From Syntrophus sp. (in: bacteria) (lineage in GTDB: Bacteria > Desulfobacterota > Syntrophorhabdia > Syntrophorhabdales > Syntrophorhabdaceae), in contig PNOM01000016.1 of NCBI GenBank assembly GCA_013824835.1, positions 1 to 44,370 on the forward strand: 44,370 bases of DNA, written 5' to 3'. Shown one piece after another: positions 10,023-19,118 of this stretch. Every line of letters starts with the position of its first letter. Positions within the stretch are counted from its first letter, which is position 1. The notes under the pieces are model-generated. The model did no database searches, was not told the origin of the DNA, and saw only the letters and a list, made by a program, of their open reading frames with translations. The translations under genes were made by a program, and so were the position numbers.

Positions 10023-10967
10023 TTATTTTTTCATCAGCATTGCGCCACTTGAATACCCGCCGCCGAAAACGGTGATAATGATTAATTCACCCTTTCTGTA
10101 AATGTCCCAGTTCTGCGAAAAAGCAATAACCGTACTTGCGCAACCGGTATTCCCGGTTTCCTCCATGTTTACGATCATTTTTCCTTCTTGTAATCCGAGA
10201 CTTCCCGCGATGTGGCTGATGATCCTTGAGTTGGCCTGGTGGGGGATGATATAGGCAATCTCTTCGAGGGAAATATGATTTCTTTTCAGGATATTTTCAA
10301 TCTCATGCATCATGAATTTACTTGCCTGGACAAAGATGTCTTTCCCGAAAGGCATTCTCAGGCCCCCATGGTTGGGTCGTAAATAGACCCCCTCAAGACC
10401 TCTCCCGATATGTGCAAGCCCTGTTGTACTTACGTCAAGGATTTCAATATCTTCTTCGGAGATCCGTTCTTTTGAAAGGAAGATTGCCCCTGCGCCATCA
10501 CCCCATAGATGGCCGGACTGGGTGTCTTCGTCATTACTATAGGCGCTGTTGTGTTCTGTCGCGACAACGAGGGCCTTTTTGGATTTGTTTGTGGCAAAGT
10601 ATCCCTCAACGATCTCAACGGCATTAATGAAAGAGGAACACGCAGAGGAAACAGAAACAGCCCTTGCCAGGGGGATTTTGAAATAACCCTGTACGGCATG
10701 GGCAAGGGTTCCTATTGTATCATAGGGTGTGTATGTGGCCCCGACAATGAGGTCGACTTCATTAATGGGGTAGGGAAGTTTTTCGACTGCTGGTTTCACC
10801 GCCTCAATTGACATGGTGTTCGTATTCTCGCCGGGGTTTGCCTTTGTTCTCATGCGGATACCGGACCGTTTAAAGATCCACTCGTCCGTCAGGCCAGCCA
10901 ATCTTGTGTAATACTCGTTTGGAATGGTTGTTTCAGGTAAGTAATATGATGCTGCGTTGATATACAT
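10023..10967 (-). CDS. 3-oxoacyl-ACP synthase III (FabH)-like ketosynthase
   Basis: A 314-residue thiolase-fold enzyme. The catalytic triad is complete: C110 in SSACSSF, H243 in IPHQAN and N273 in TGNTGCAS. The C-terminal FGGGYSSGAML matches the FabH glycine-rich end. It condenses an acyl-CoA with malonyl-ACP to start fatty acid chains, or acts on a specialised acyl-CoA. No other fab genes are nearby; it sits between DNA-repair helicases (RecD2 upstream, AddA downstream), so context does not reveal the substrate. No strong ribosome site precedes the ATG. Confidence 0.85.
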   Translation of the reverse strand: MYINAASYYLPETTIPNEYYTRLAGLTDEWIFKRSGIRMRTKANPGENTNTMSIEAVKPAVEKLPYPINEVDLIVGATYTPYDTIGTLAHAVQGYFKIPLARAVSVSSACSSFINAVEIVEGYFATNKSKKALVVATEHNSAYSNDEDTQSGHLWGDGAGAIFLSKERISEEDIEILDVSTTGLAHIGRGLEGVYLRPNHGGLRMPFGKDIFVQASKFMMHEIENILKRNHISLEEIAYIIPHQANSRIISHIAGSLGLQEGKMIVNMEETGNTGCASTVIAFSQNWDIYRKGELIIITVFGGGYSSGAMLMKK

Positions 10968-11084
10968 AAGCGGTTATGTGATCGGGCTCCTTGATTTTGA
11001 AGAGTCTACCAATTATACAAATCTCTGTCAATACGAAAGGGGTGAATGCGCATCCGCTCTGTTACTTTGACAACAAGTGTTTTG

Positions 11085-13286
11085 CTAAAGAACGGGTGAA
11101 CCTGCCAGCCGGTCTTTAAGGCGGGTATATCGCTCCTGGGGTTTATTATTCTTAATGGCAATTGCGAGCGCCTTCTTTGTTCCTACGAGCACTACAAGCT
11201 TCTTACCCCTTGTTATGCCTGTATAAAGTAGGTTTCTCTGGAGGAGCATGTAATGCTGGGTCATGACAGGGATCACGACTACGGGGTATTCGCTTCCCTG
11301 TGATTTATGGACCGATGTAGCATAGGCAAGGACGATCTCATCAAGGTCAGCATACTCATAGGCAACACACCTTCCATCGTAGTCGATCATCACCTCCTGG
11401 TTCTCTTGATCTATTCTCAAAACCATGCCGATGTCACCGTTATACACATCCTTGTCATAGTTGTTCCGTATCTGCATGACCTTATCCCCGGATCGCAAGG
11501 ATTTGCCTCCCCGGACCAGTTCTTCCTTTCCGGGGTTCAGTTCCTTCTGCAGTTCCACATTCAGGTTTCCCACCCCCACAACCCCCCGGTGCATGGGCGT
11601 GAGGACTTGAATATCCTTAACAGGATCATAGTGGTATTTTGAAGGGATGTCGTTCTTGCAGAGACGGACTATCTTTGCGAGGGCGTCTTCAGGCTCCTCT
11701 ACGGTAAAAAAATAGAAATCCTTGAGGTGCTCTTCGTCGTGAGCAAATAGAGGTATCTGTCCGCTGTTTACCCTGTGGGCGTTCACGATGATCATGCTCC
11801 GCCTGGACTGTCTGAATATCTCGTTCAGCCGGACAGTGGGGAGACAGTTGGCATCAATGATGTCCTTCAGGACGTTTCCGGGGCCTACTGAAGGCAATTG
11901 GTCTATGTCGCCCACAAGGATAAGGGTAGACTTCACGGGTACTGCCTTGAGAAAGTGGTACATGAGTACCGTGTCCACCATGGATGTTTCATCTATAACA
12001 ATTAGGTCTGCTTCGAGGGGGTTGGTCTCATTCTTTTTGAAGGTCCCGCCCCCGGGGCTGAATTCGAGGAGGCGGTGTATGGTCTTGGCGCTATGACCTG
12101 TAGCCTCCGTCATTCTTTTCGCTGCCCGCCCTGTTGGCGCGGCAAGGAGCGTCTTCTGGCCCATTTTGTGGTAGATCCGGATAATGGCATTGATAATCGT
12201 GGTTTTTCCCGTTCCCGGTCCGCCGGTAACCACCATGACCTTGCTGTTTACTGAGGTTTTTACTGCTGCTACCTGCTGGGGGGAAAAAGCGATCTTAAGG
12301 TCCTTCTGTACCCACTCTATTGCCTGATCGAGGTTGATAAGCTTGAGCTGTTTGGGAAAGGCAAGGAGTGTCTTTATGCGGCTCGCAATGCCGAGTTCCG
12401 AGACGTGAAATTTGGCAAGATAGACGGCCCTGTGGTCCGGGTTTAAGGGAGCCCCGTCCTGTTGTCCCTCGATGATGATCTTTTTGTCCCGGGCGATCAC
12501 TTCAAAGGCATAGGGTATTTTTGCTTCCTCCACCTCCAGAACCTCGCTGCATTTTTTCACAAGGGGTTCGTAAGGATAGTAGACATGACCCTCTTCTGAG
12601 AGCTGATGAAGTACATAGAGTATCCCCGCTTCTGTCCTGATCAGGGAATCTTTGGGTATACCGAGTTTTTCCGCTATCCTGTCCGCGATAATAAAACCTA
12701 TGCCGAATATGTCCGTGGCAAGGCGGTAGGGGTTTTCACCCACTATATGTACGGAGTCTTTTCCATAATGTCTGTATATTTTTACTGCATAGGCAGGGCT
12801 TACACCCTGGCCCTGAAGAAAAATCATTACATCCCGTATATCCTTCTGCTCTTCCCATGCGGTCTTGATCATATCGACCCGTTTTTCACCTATGCCGGAG
12901 ACTTCGTGGAGCCTTGCAATATCATGTTCTATGACATTGAGGGTCTCTCCCTCGAAGCGGGTAACAAGTCTTTTCGCCATCACAGGGCCAATGCCCTTGA
13001 TCATGCCTGAGCCGAGATATTTTTCGATACCCTTTACCGTGGCCGGGAGTAATGATTCACAGGAGACCACCTTAAACTGTTCCCCGTATTTCGGGTGACT
13101 GTCCCAATAACCGCTGAGTCGTACCACCTCACCGGGGGTTATGGAAAAAAGGGTTCCTACTATGGTGGTGAGGTCAGTTCTGCCCTGCACCTTCATCTTT
13201 GCGATGGTGTATCCGTTTTCCTCATTGGAGTAGGTGATTCTCTCAATTTGACCTTTTATGTCAAGGGGTGTCCTTGTTTTTTCCAT
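11085..13286 (-). CDS. recD2: RecD2-type ATP-dependent 5'-3' DNA helicase
   Basis: A 733-residue helicase of the RecD2 (RecD-like, not part of RecBCD) family. An N-terminal OB-like domain (IKGQIERITYSNEENGYTIAKM) precedes helix-hairpin-helix elements (VSGIGEKRVDMIKTAW and FGIGFIIADRIAEKLG). Then follow Walker A VTGGPGTGKTTIINAI, Walker B VIDETSMVDTVLM, the GDIDQLPSVGPGNVL motif and the C-terminal AYATSVHKSQGSEYPVV and NLLYTGITRGKKLVVLVG motifs. I chose ATG 13286 (MEKTRTPLD), which gives the usual family length. The longer frame from 13415 would extend 43 residues back into the promoter region of the divergent ligase gene. Confidence 0.9.
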   Translation of the reverse strand: MEKTRTPLDIKGQIERITYSNEENGYTIAKMKVQGRTDLTTIVGTLFSITPGEVVRLSGYWDSHPKYGEQFKVVSCESLLPATVKGIEKYLGSGMIKGIGPVMAKRLVTRFEGETLNVIEHDIARLHEVSGIGEKRVDMIKTAWEEQKDIRDVMIFLQGQGVSPAYAVKIYRHYGKDSVHIVGENPYRLATDIFGIGFIIADRIAEKLGIPKDSLIRTEAGILYVLHQLSEEGHVYYPYEPLVKKCSEVLEVEEAKIPYAFEVIARDKKIIIEGQQDGAPLNPDHRAVYLAKFHVSELGIASRIKTLLAFPKQLKLINLDQAIEWVQKDLKIAFSPQQVAAVKTSVNSKVMVVTGGPGTGKTTIINAIIRIYHKMGQKTLLAAPTGRAAKRMTEATGHSAKTIHRLLEFSPGGGTFKKNETNPLEADLIVIDETSMVDTVLMYHFLKAVPVKSTLILVGDIDQLPSVGPGNVLKDIIDANCLPTVRLNEIFRQSRRSMIIVNAHRVNSGQIPLFAHDEEHLKDFYFFTVEEPEDALAKIVRLCKNDIPSKYHYDPVKDIQVLTPMHRGVVGVGNLNVELQKELNPGKEELVRGGKSLRSGDKVMQIRNNYDKDVYNGDIGMVLRIDQENQEVMIDYDGRCVAYEYADLDEIVLAYATSVHKSQGSEYPVVVIPVMTQHYMLLQRNLLYTGITRGKKLVVLVGTKKALAIAIKNNKPQERYTRLKDRLAGSPVL

Positions 13287-13360
13287 TATTAATAGTATCC
13301 TATTTTTCCGGACAAAGGAAAGGCCAAAAGATCTGTAATCCTTGGTTAATCTGTAACTGC

Positions 13361-13389
13361 TTGAGATTGAATGGTAATTATTGTATAAT
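13361..13389 (+). promoter_or_regulatory. Sigma-70 promoter of the benzoate-CoA ligase gene
   Basis: TTGAGA at 13361-13366 and a perfect TATAAT at 13384-13389 are separated by 17 bases. Transcription should begin near 13396, giving a leader of about 55 bases. That leader holds a compact CCCCTT/AAGGGG hairpin (13406-13419) upstream of the ribosome site. No clear operator was recognised. Confidence 0.7.
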
Positions 13390-13450
13390 TGCTGGTTAAA
13401 AAAGACCCCTTTCAAGGGGACGCGGTTATGGGTATATTTAAGGAGGAGAC

Positions 13451-15028
13451 ATGATTCACGGAGGTTCAGCAGAGTTTTTCAATGCAACAGATTATTTTGT
13501 TGACAGAAATGTGCGCCAGGGGCGCGGCCACAAAGTTGCTATCTATACAGAATATAGGAACTATACCTATAATGATATACAGAAAATGACCAATAAGACA
13601 GCGAATGCCCTAAGGGAATTAGGGGTCCGCGTAGATGACCGCGTCATGGTCCTCATGATCGATGTTCCCCAGTTTTATGCCATTTTCTGGGGTGCGATTA
13701 AAATTGGGGCCGTACCTATTCCGGTCAATACAATGCTTACCCCTGAAGATTACGAATATTACCTGAATGACAGTAGGGCGAAGGTATTGGTAGTATCCGA
13801 GCAGCTCATTGCAAATGTGATGAAGATTAAAGGTGACCTCAGGTATCTTCGGGATCTTATTGTCATCTCAGAGAAAGAGGGGGCTTTTATACCTTTTAAA
13901 CAGAAATACAGGCATGCGCCGGAGACGATTAAAACGGAGTTTACCACAAAGGATGATGTCGGCTTCTGGCTCTACAGCTCAGGGTCAACGGGTTCACCGA
14001 AGGGGGCGATCCATTCCCAGTATGATATGGTGGCAGCAGCGGAGGCATTCGGCCAGCGCGTTCTGGGGCTCAACGAAAACGATATCCTTTTTTCTGCGGC
14101 CCGCCTGTTCTTTGCATACGGACTTGGCAATGCCTGTTATTTCCCGTTATCTGTCGGTGCTTCGGTGGTGCTCAACGCAGGGGCGCCCAATCCGGAAGGG
14201 GTGTTCCGCCACCTTGAACGTTTTCGTCCCACCATCTTCTTTGGTATTCCTACGCTCTATGGACAGATGCTTGAATATGTTGAAAAGATTGATAAGGAGG
14301 CGGGCGCTACCCCTGATCCGAATTCGAATCACCAGTTTTCTTCTGTCCGTATCTGTGTGTCTGCAGGGGAGGCGTTGCCGCCGGACATTTATTTCCGGTG
14401 GAAAAAACGTTTCGGCATCGATATCTTGGATGGCATAGGTTCAACAGAAATGCTCCATATCTTTATCTCAAATCTTCCTGGGGATATAAGACCGGGCTCT
14501 ACCGGGAAGCCGGTACCGGGGTATGAACTGAGATTGGTTGATGATGATGGTCAGGACGTGCCAAAGGGGGAGATAGGAAATCTTCTTGTAAAAGGCGGCA
14601 GTGCTGCCCAGCAGTATTGGCGAAAACGGGAAAAGACTCGCCTTACCATGCAGGGTGAATGGATTAATACAGGAGACAAATACTACATGGACGATGATGG
14701 TTATTATTGGTGTGCCGGCCGGGGCGACGATATGCTGAAGGTGGGTGGAATTTGGGTATCGCCTGTAGAAGTTGAGAACTGTTTGATTGAGCATCCTGAT
14801 GTAATTGAAGCCGCTATAGTGGGTAAGATGGACGATAAGGGCCTTGTGAAGCCAAAGGCATTTGTAGTGCTGAAAGAAGGGCAGGAGCCCTCAGAGGAGC
14901 TTGATAAAGAAATGAAACAATGGGTCCTTGACCGGATGGCGAAGTATAAATATCCGAGATGGATTGAATTCGTCAAGGAACTTCCAAAAAGTACAACCGG
15001 CAAAATACAAAGGTACAAACTGCGTTAA
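13451..15028 (+). CDS. Benzoate-CoA ligase family protein (AMP-forming)
   Basis: A 525-residue ANL-superfamily acyl-CoA synthetase. The P-loop YSSGSTGSPKGAIHS (about 176-190), GIGSTEM and the hinge/adenylation motifs INTGDKYYMDDDGYYWCAGRGDDMLKVGG are intact, as is the C-terminal lysine motif PKSTTGKIQRYKLR. Overall sequence, from the N-terminal FFNATDYFVDRNVRQGRGHKVAIYTE onward, matches the benzoate/4-hydroxybenzoate-CoA ligase family. It activates an aromatic acid with ATP and CoA to the aryl-CoA that the benzoyl-CoA reductase 4-10 kb away would reduce. AAGGAGGAG lies just before the ATG. It has its own promoter and terminator, so it is monocistronic. Whether benzoate or a hydroxybenzoate is preferred cannot be read. 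Confidence 0.88.
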   Translation: MIHGGSAEFFNATDYFVDRNVRQGRGHKVAIYTEYRNYTYNDIQKMTNKTANALRELGVRVDDRVMVLMIDVPQFYAIFWGAIKIGAVPIPVNTMLTPEDYEYYLNDSRAKVLVVSEQLIANVMKIKGDLRYLRDLIVISEKEGAFIPFKQKYRHAPETIKTEFTTKDDVGFWLYSSGSTGSPKGAIHSQYDMVAAAEAFGQRVLGLNENDILFSAARLFFAYGLGNACYFPLSVGASVVLNAGAPNPEGVFRHLERFRPTIFFGIPTLYGQMLEYVEKIDKEAGATPDPNSNHQFSSVRICVSAGEALPPDIYFRWKKRFGIDILDGIGSTEMLHIFISNLPGDIRPGSTGKPVPGYELRLVDDDGQDVPKGEIGNLLVKGGSAAQQYWRKREKTRLTMQGEWINTGDKYYMDDDGYYWCAGRGDDMLKVGGIWVSPVEVENCLIEHPDVIEAAIVGKMDDKGLVKPKAFVVLKEGQEPSEELDKEMKQWVLDRMAKYKYPRWIEFVKELPKSTTGKIQRYKLR

Positions 15029-15066
15029 ACAAGGCACTGCGCTGTACCCACCTCGTTAGAATTGCG

Positions 15067-15104
15067 GAACGGGCGCTTCAGGTTGAAGGGTTCGTTCTTT
15101 TTTT
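15067..15104 (+). terminator. Intrinsic terminator after benzoate-CoA ligase
   Basis: GAACG (15067-15071) pairs with CGTTC (15093-15097), and an inner CTTCA/TGAAG stem closes a GGT loop. Seven T residues follow at 15098-15104. It separates the ligase from the Cache gene, which therefore needs its own promoter. Confidence 0.75.
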
Positions 15105-15114
15105 GTACAGGACT

Positions 15115-15141
15115 TAAGGAAAAATCGTTTTTGTCCGATAA
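15115..15141 (+). promoter_or_regulatory. Candidate FliA (sigma-28) promoter of the Cache/chemotaxis genes
   Basis: TAAG at 15115-15118, then exactly 15 bases, then TCCGATAA at 15134-15141. The known flagellar/chemotaxis sigma-28 consensus is TAAA-N15-GCCGATAA, so 10 of 12 positions match at the correct spacing. No good sigma-70 promoter lies between the ligase terminator and the Cache gene. Confidence 0.55.
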
Positions 15142-15193
15142 AAAAATAGACCGAAATGTTATTATATAAAAGTCTAAACAAAGGAGGTTGTTG

Positions 15194-15652
15194 ATGAAAA
15201 GAGTAATGTTTGGAGTGGCGTTGGCAATAATGGTCATTTTTGGCGCAGCCTGTCTTTCGCAGGCCGCAACACCGGATGAGGCAAAGGCTTTAGTAGAAAA
15301 AGCGGCAGCGTATGTGAAGGCAAACGGCAAGGAAAAAGCCGTGGCAGAGTTTAGTAATCCCAATGGCCAGTTCAAGAAAGGCGAGCTGTATATTTTTGGG
15401 AATAACTGGGAAGGCATATGTCAGGCCCATGGCGGGAATCCAAAGCTTGTAGGGCAGAACCACCTGACCCTTAAGGACGCTAACGACAAATTTTTTATGA
15501 AAGAAATGGTTGAAATAGCAAAAACAAAGGGCAGCGGCTGGGTCAACTACTCCTGGACCAACCCGGTAACAAAGAAGGTCCAGCCCAAAACGGCTTATGT
15601 TCAGAGGATCGAAGGCAGCGACTGGTTTATTGGCTGCGGGATATATAAATAA
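15194..15652 (+). CDS. Periplasmic single-Cache domain protein
   Basis: A 152-residue protein. The start is the ATG at 15194, six bases after a perfect AAGGAGG; an upstream TTG at 15188 would begin inside the spacer. A signal peptide (MKRVMFGVALAIMVIFGAACLSQAA) precedes a single Cache-like sensor domain with recognisable ELYIFGNNWEGICQAHGGNPKLVGQN, GSGWVNYSWTNPVTKKVQPKTAYVQRI and a terminal DWFIGCGIYK. Such domains bind small ligands, often organic acids. It lacks any membrane or signalling domain, so it probably acts as a soluble binding protein, and the chemoreceptor encoded just downstream is the natural partner (inference). The Cys at residue 20 does not form a convincing lipobox. Confidence 0.8.
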   Translation: MKRVMFGVALAIMVIFGAACLSQAATPDEAKALVEKAAAYVKANGKEKAVAEFSNPNGQFKKGELYIFGNNWEGICQAHGGNPKLVGQNHLTLKDANDKFFMKEMVEIAKTKGSGWVNYSWTNPVTKKVQPKTAYVQRIEGSDWFIGCGIYK

Positions 15653-15658
15653 TAAGGC

Positions 15659-15704
15659 GCTAAGAAACCCGGATGATCAGGGGAGGGCGTCCTGGTCTCT
15701 TAGC
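15659..15704 (+). terminator. Stem-loop between Cache gene and chemoreceptor gene
   Basis: GCTAAGA (15659-15665) pairs with TCTTAGC (15698-15704), with a further imperfect inner stem around CCCGGA/TCCTGG. A short T-rich tract (ATTTTTTC) follows after several bases. It may partly terminate or stabilise the upstream message, giving more Cache protein than receptor. Confidence 0.45.
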
Positions 15705-15733
15705 AAATTAATTTTTTCACAGGAGGTTTTTAA

Positions 15734-17365
15734 ATGAGAGCGTGGTTAAGCAATCTGCAGATGACAAAGAAGCTTCTTGTCTCCCCCTTTACTGCAATCC
15801 TGTTTCTTCTTATCTTCGGGCTTGTCTCCTATGCAGGTTTCTACAGACAAAAGGCAGCCCTCGATGATATTTTCAACATCAGATTTAAATACTACCAGTC
15901 GACTGCAGATGTGGTTACGGGTCTCAAAGAGGTCCACGGAAATTTCTACAAGATTATGAACTGGGTGGGCTCCAACTATGATCAAAAGAAGATTGATGTT
16001 TTTACGGATCAGCAGTTTGCGACCCTCAAAAGAGTTACTGTCGAAATTGAACAAAAGACAAAAGCCTCTAACCTGACAAAGGACGAAAAAACATATTTCC
16101 AGACGGCAGCCAATCAGTTGGGCAAATATCAGGATGCCCTCAAACAGATCGTGGGACTGGACCAGGCTACGGCATCGATGGTGATGACTCAGGCTGACGA
16201 TCAATTTCAGGCTATCGATAAAAACCTCTCGGAATTACTGGCCCTTGAGAACAAGTTGAGCAAGGAGCAGTACGTCTCTTCAGGAAAAACATTTACCATG
16301 GTGATCATCATCGCTGCCATTGTTTTTCTTGCGGCCATACTGTTGCCCTTCGGGATAAGCATGATTATGAGGGCGCTGATTCTTAACCCGATAAACAAGA
16401 CGGTGGAGGTAATCGAGATCGTTGCTCAGGGAGACCTTACAAAGCGTATCGATGTCACCTCCCGGGATGAGATAGGGGAAATGGCGAAACACTTCAATGC
16501 TTTTGTCGATAAGCTCCATGATGCAATCAAGCGGGTTGCCCAAAGCAGCGATGATGTTTCATCTGCGGCTAACAGGCTTGATACTGCTACAGAACATATG
16601 GCAACCGGTGTTGAAGAGGCTGCGATGCAGGTTGATTCAGTAGCTGCTGCCAGTGAGGAGATGTCAAAGACCTCTTCCGAAATTGCACAAAATTGTGTAA
16701 TGGCGGCAAAGAGTTCCGAAAAGGCGAACGACTCAGCCAGTACGGGTGAGACCATTATACAGGAAACGATTATAGTAATGAACCGTATCAGTAATCGGGT
16801 GAAAGAATCGGCTGACATAATTAAAAGCCTTGGTACCCGGTCAGAACAGATCGGACAGATCGTGGGCCTTATAAATGATGTGGCTGACCAGACAAATCTT
16901 CTGGCCTTAAATGCTGCAATTGAGGCAGCCCGGGCAGGGGAACACGGGAGAGGCTTTGCTGTTGTTGCCGACGAAGTAAGGAAGCTTGCCGAGAGAACAA
17001 GCAATGCTACCAAGGAAATCGGTGAAACTATACGGGCTATGCAGACAGAGACAAAGAAGGCTGTAACCTCCATGGAAGAAGGTGTGAGCGAGGTTGGAAA
17101 GGGTACTACCGAGGCCGCGAAATCAGGAGAGGCCCTTAAGGACATTCTGCACCAGATTAATAAAGTCACTATGGAGATCAATCAGATTGCCGTAGCATCG
17201 GAGGAGGAAACGGCAACAACAGATGAAATTGCGACCAGCATACAGCAGATTTCAATGGTTATGCAGGAGACGGCACGGAGAATTCAGGAGAATGCAGACG
17301 CATCGGCTCAGCTCGCGAACCTTTCAAAGGAGTTGCAGGGCATGGTAGGTCAATTCAGATTGTAG
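15734..17365 (+). CDS. Methyl-accepting chemotaxis protein
   Basis: A 543-residue chemoreceptor. Membrane helix 1 is at about 14-34 and helix 2 at about 189-212. Between them lies a roughly 150-residue periplasmic domain of the four-helix-bundle type. A HAMP domain (about 212-265, [26 protein letters not shown]) leads to a long coiled-coil signalling domain. Its conserved hairpin tip is intact ([43 protein letters not shown]). It should report to CheA/CheW, which are not encoded here. The C-terminus has no CheR-tethering pentapeptide. CAGGAGG precedes the ATG. Position after benzoate-CoA ligase and the Cache protein suggests taxis to an aromatic acid (inference). Confidence 0.92.
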   Translation: MRAWLSNLQMTKKLLVSPFTAILFLLIFGLVSYAGFYRQKAALDDIFNIRFKYYQSTADVVTGLKEVHGNFYKIMNWVGSNYDQKKIDVFTDQQFATLKRVTVEIEQKTKASNLTKDEKTYFQTAANQLGKYQDALKQIVGLDQATASMVMTQADDQFQAIDKNLSELLALENKLSKEQYVSSGKTFTMVIIIAAIVFLAAILLPFGISMIMRALILNPINKTVEVIEIVAQGDLTKRIDVTSRDEIGEMAKHFNAFVDKLHDAIKRVAQSSDDVSSAANRLDTATEHMATGVEEAAMQVDSVAAASEEMSKTSSEIAQNCVMAAKSSEKANDSASTGETIIQETIIVMNRISNRVKESADIIKSLGTRSEQIGQIVGLINDVADQTNLLALNAAIEAARAGEHGRGFAVVADEVRKLAERTSNATKEIGETIRAMQTETKKAVTSMEEGVSEVGKGTTEAAKSGEALKDILHQINKVTMEINQIAVASEEETATTDEIATSIQQISMVMQETARRIQENADASAQLANLSKELQGMVGQFRL

Positions 17366-17402
17366 TATATGTTATCGCAGCACTCTGCTGCATATGATAT
17401 AT

Positions 17403-17441
17403 ACAAACGAAGCCGCGGGTACCCCTCGCGGCTTCGTTTGT
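17403..17441 (+). terminator. Strong stem-loop after the chemoreceptor gene
   Basis: A perfect 15-bp stem (17403-17417 with 17427-17441) closes a 9-base loop. The T-rich tract (CCTTTTTC) begins about 8 bases downstream, so termination may be imperfect, but it is the clearest hairpin in this part. Confidence 0.7.
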
Positions 17442-17506
17442 GTCGTGCCTTTTTCTATTGCTTTATGATCCCTGCGCCTGTTAATTTAAATGCCGGAGGT
17501 ATCTGA

Positions 17507-18265
17507 ATGGCTATTTTTATGAATGTTCCCTACAGGATGGTTGAGTCAAATATCGGGAGGATCTTGAGCCTTGACGTAGGTATAGAGGTCTATTTTGAGA
17601 ATCATATTATCGAGGAGATTGATGCAGCGGAAGTAAAAGAGCTCAGCAGCAGACTTCAGGGCTACGGCATACCCTGTACCGTCCATGCTCCATTTATGGA
17701 CCTGAGCCCCGGAGGGTATGACCGATCTGTGCGGAGGATTACCAGGGAAAAACTGAAGAAATCAGTCGAGATGGCCCAGCTTCTTCATGCGAGGGGTATT
17801 GTCTGCCATCCTGGATACGATAAATGGCGTTTTGACGGAAATGAAGCGTTATGGCTTGACGGAAGCGTTGAAACATGGACAGAGGTAATAAAAGAAGCTG
17901 ACAAGGGGCTTCTCGTGATGGTTGAAAACATTTTTGAGGAACAGCCCTCCACGTTCCTTTCTCTTTTCGATGCCTTTAAAGACAGGAATCTCTGGTTCTG
18001 CTTTGACTCAGGCCATTTTAATCTCTTTTCAAAGGTCTCCCTTGATGCCTGGCTTCTCCCCCTCAGGGACCGGGTCAAAGAGATGCACCTCCACGACAAT
18101 CACGGTACATCTGACGAGCATCTCCCCGTGGGTATGGGTACATTTCCTTTTCGTGAACTGAAGTCGTTTCTGAAGCATACAGGAGATTTGTTTTTTACCA
18201 ACGAGGTCCACAGTGAAGGTTATATTATGGAAAGCACAAAAAATATTAAGGAGTTTTTATCATAA
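17507..18265 (+). CDS. Sugar phosphate isomerase/epimerase-like TIM-barrel protein
   Basis: A 252-residue protein of the AP-endonuclease-2 / xylose isomerase-like TIM-barrel superfamily. Candidate metal ligands line up with the family: His in VHAPF, His in VCHPGYD, Glu in VMVENIF, Asp/His in CFDSGHFN, His in MHLHDNHG and a late Glu in FTNEVHSEG. Superfamily members isomerise sugars or cut abasic DNA; this short, undecorated form is usually annotated as isomerase/epimerase without known substrate. It follows the chemoreceptor terminator and is 63 bases ahead of the lipoprotein gene. GGAGG precedes the ATG. Confidence 0.78.
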   Translation: MAIFMNVPYRMVESNIGRILSLDVGIEVYFENHIIEEIDAAEVKELSSRLQGYGIPCTVHAPFMDLSPGGYDRSVRRITREKLKKSVEMAQLLHARGIVCHPGYDKWRFDGNEALWLDGSVETWTEVIKEADKGLLVMVENIFEEQPSTFLSLFDAFKDRNLWFCFDSGHFNLFSKVSLDAWLLPLRDRVKEMHLHDNHGTSDEHLPVGMGTFPFRELKSFLKHTGDLFFTNEVHSEGYIMESTKNIKEFLS

Positions 18266-18328
18266 ATGGCTGAATCCTGAATATCACAACAGGATATATT
18301 GGTTTATTTTACGGATCAGGAGGCAAGA

Positions 18329-19087
18329 ATGCAGTCAAAGAGGATTATTTGCTATATCTGCATGTCAATGTTTGTTTCAGGACTCCTTGGAGGCTGTGGG
18401 GCAAAGGTAATGTCAGAATACAAATACTCGGGTTTTTTAAGTGATTATTCTCACCTTAAACCAGCCCTGGATAAAAGCGGCGCCGAGGTATATCTCAAGG
18501 CTGACCTTGATTTGAAGAGCTACAACAAGGTCCTGCTGGACAGGATAATTGTCTGGTATAGCCATGACGCGGACTATAAAGGGATTGACCCCACCGAATT
18601 AAAAGCGTTGACGGATTATTTCCACGAGGCAGTTGTGAAGGCCCTTGGCAGTGATTATCCTGTTGTCACGGAGCCGGGTCCGGGGGTATTGCGAATCCGG
18701 ATCGCTATTACCGAACTTGTTGCAACGAAGCCTCTTGCGAGTGTGGTGGTTCTTGTAACCCCCTATGCCACTATAGCAGACCTCGCATCAGGAGCTGTTA
18801 CCAAAGGAGGGGTAGGAAGTTCTCCTTATGTAGGAGATGCTGCCATTGAAGTAGAGTTTCTCGATGGCCAGACAAATGAACAGCTCATTGCCTATGTAGA
18901 GAGGCGCATAGGGAAGAAGTACAACGTTGACTTGAGTGAAGGGCCGGTAAAAGCGGTCTCAACGGGTGCGGTGTCTTATGGGAAGGCCTATACAACCTGG
19001 GGATACACCAAGGATGCCTTTGACTACTGGGCAAAGAAACTGCGAAAACGTCTTGATGAGGCGCACGGAAAGGTGCAGTCGAAATGA
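18329..19087 (+). CDS. DUF3313-like lipoprotein
   Basis: A 252-residue predicted outer-membrane or periplasmic lipoprotein. I chose ATG 18329 with CAGGAGG just ahead; a longer frame from 18299 would block the signal peptide. The signal (MQSKRIICYICMSMFVSGLLGGCG) ends in a lipobox with Cys at about residue 23. The body (YSGFLSDYSHLKP, YNKVLLDRIIVWY, ELKALTDYFHEAVVKAL, VLRIRIAITEL) matches the DUF3313 pattern. It appears complete. Function unknown. Confidence 0.75.
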   Translation: MQSKRIICYICMSMFVSGLLGGCGAKVMSEYKYSGFLSDYSHLKPALDKSGAEVYLKADLDLKSYNKVLLDRIIVWYSHDADYKGIDPTELKALTDYFHEAVVKALGSDYPVVTEPGPGVLRIRIAITELVATKPLASVVVLVTPYATIADLASGAVTKGGVGSSPYVGDAAIEVEFLDGQTNEQLIAYVERRIGKKYNVDLSEGPVKAVSTGAVSYGKAYTTWGYTKDAFDYWAKKLRKRLDEAHGKVQSK

Positions 19088-19118
19088 TGTGCCCTTTCGG
19101 AAAATGCTTCTGACTTAT

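Noticed and set aside
16426-17181. 251-residue minus-strand frame
   Set aside because: Antisense shadow of the chemoreceptor signalling domain; Ser/Ala-rich composition is an artefact of the opposite strand.
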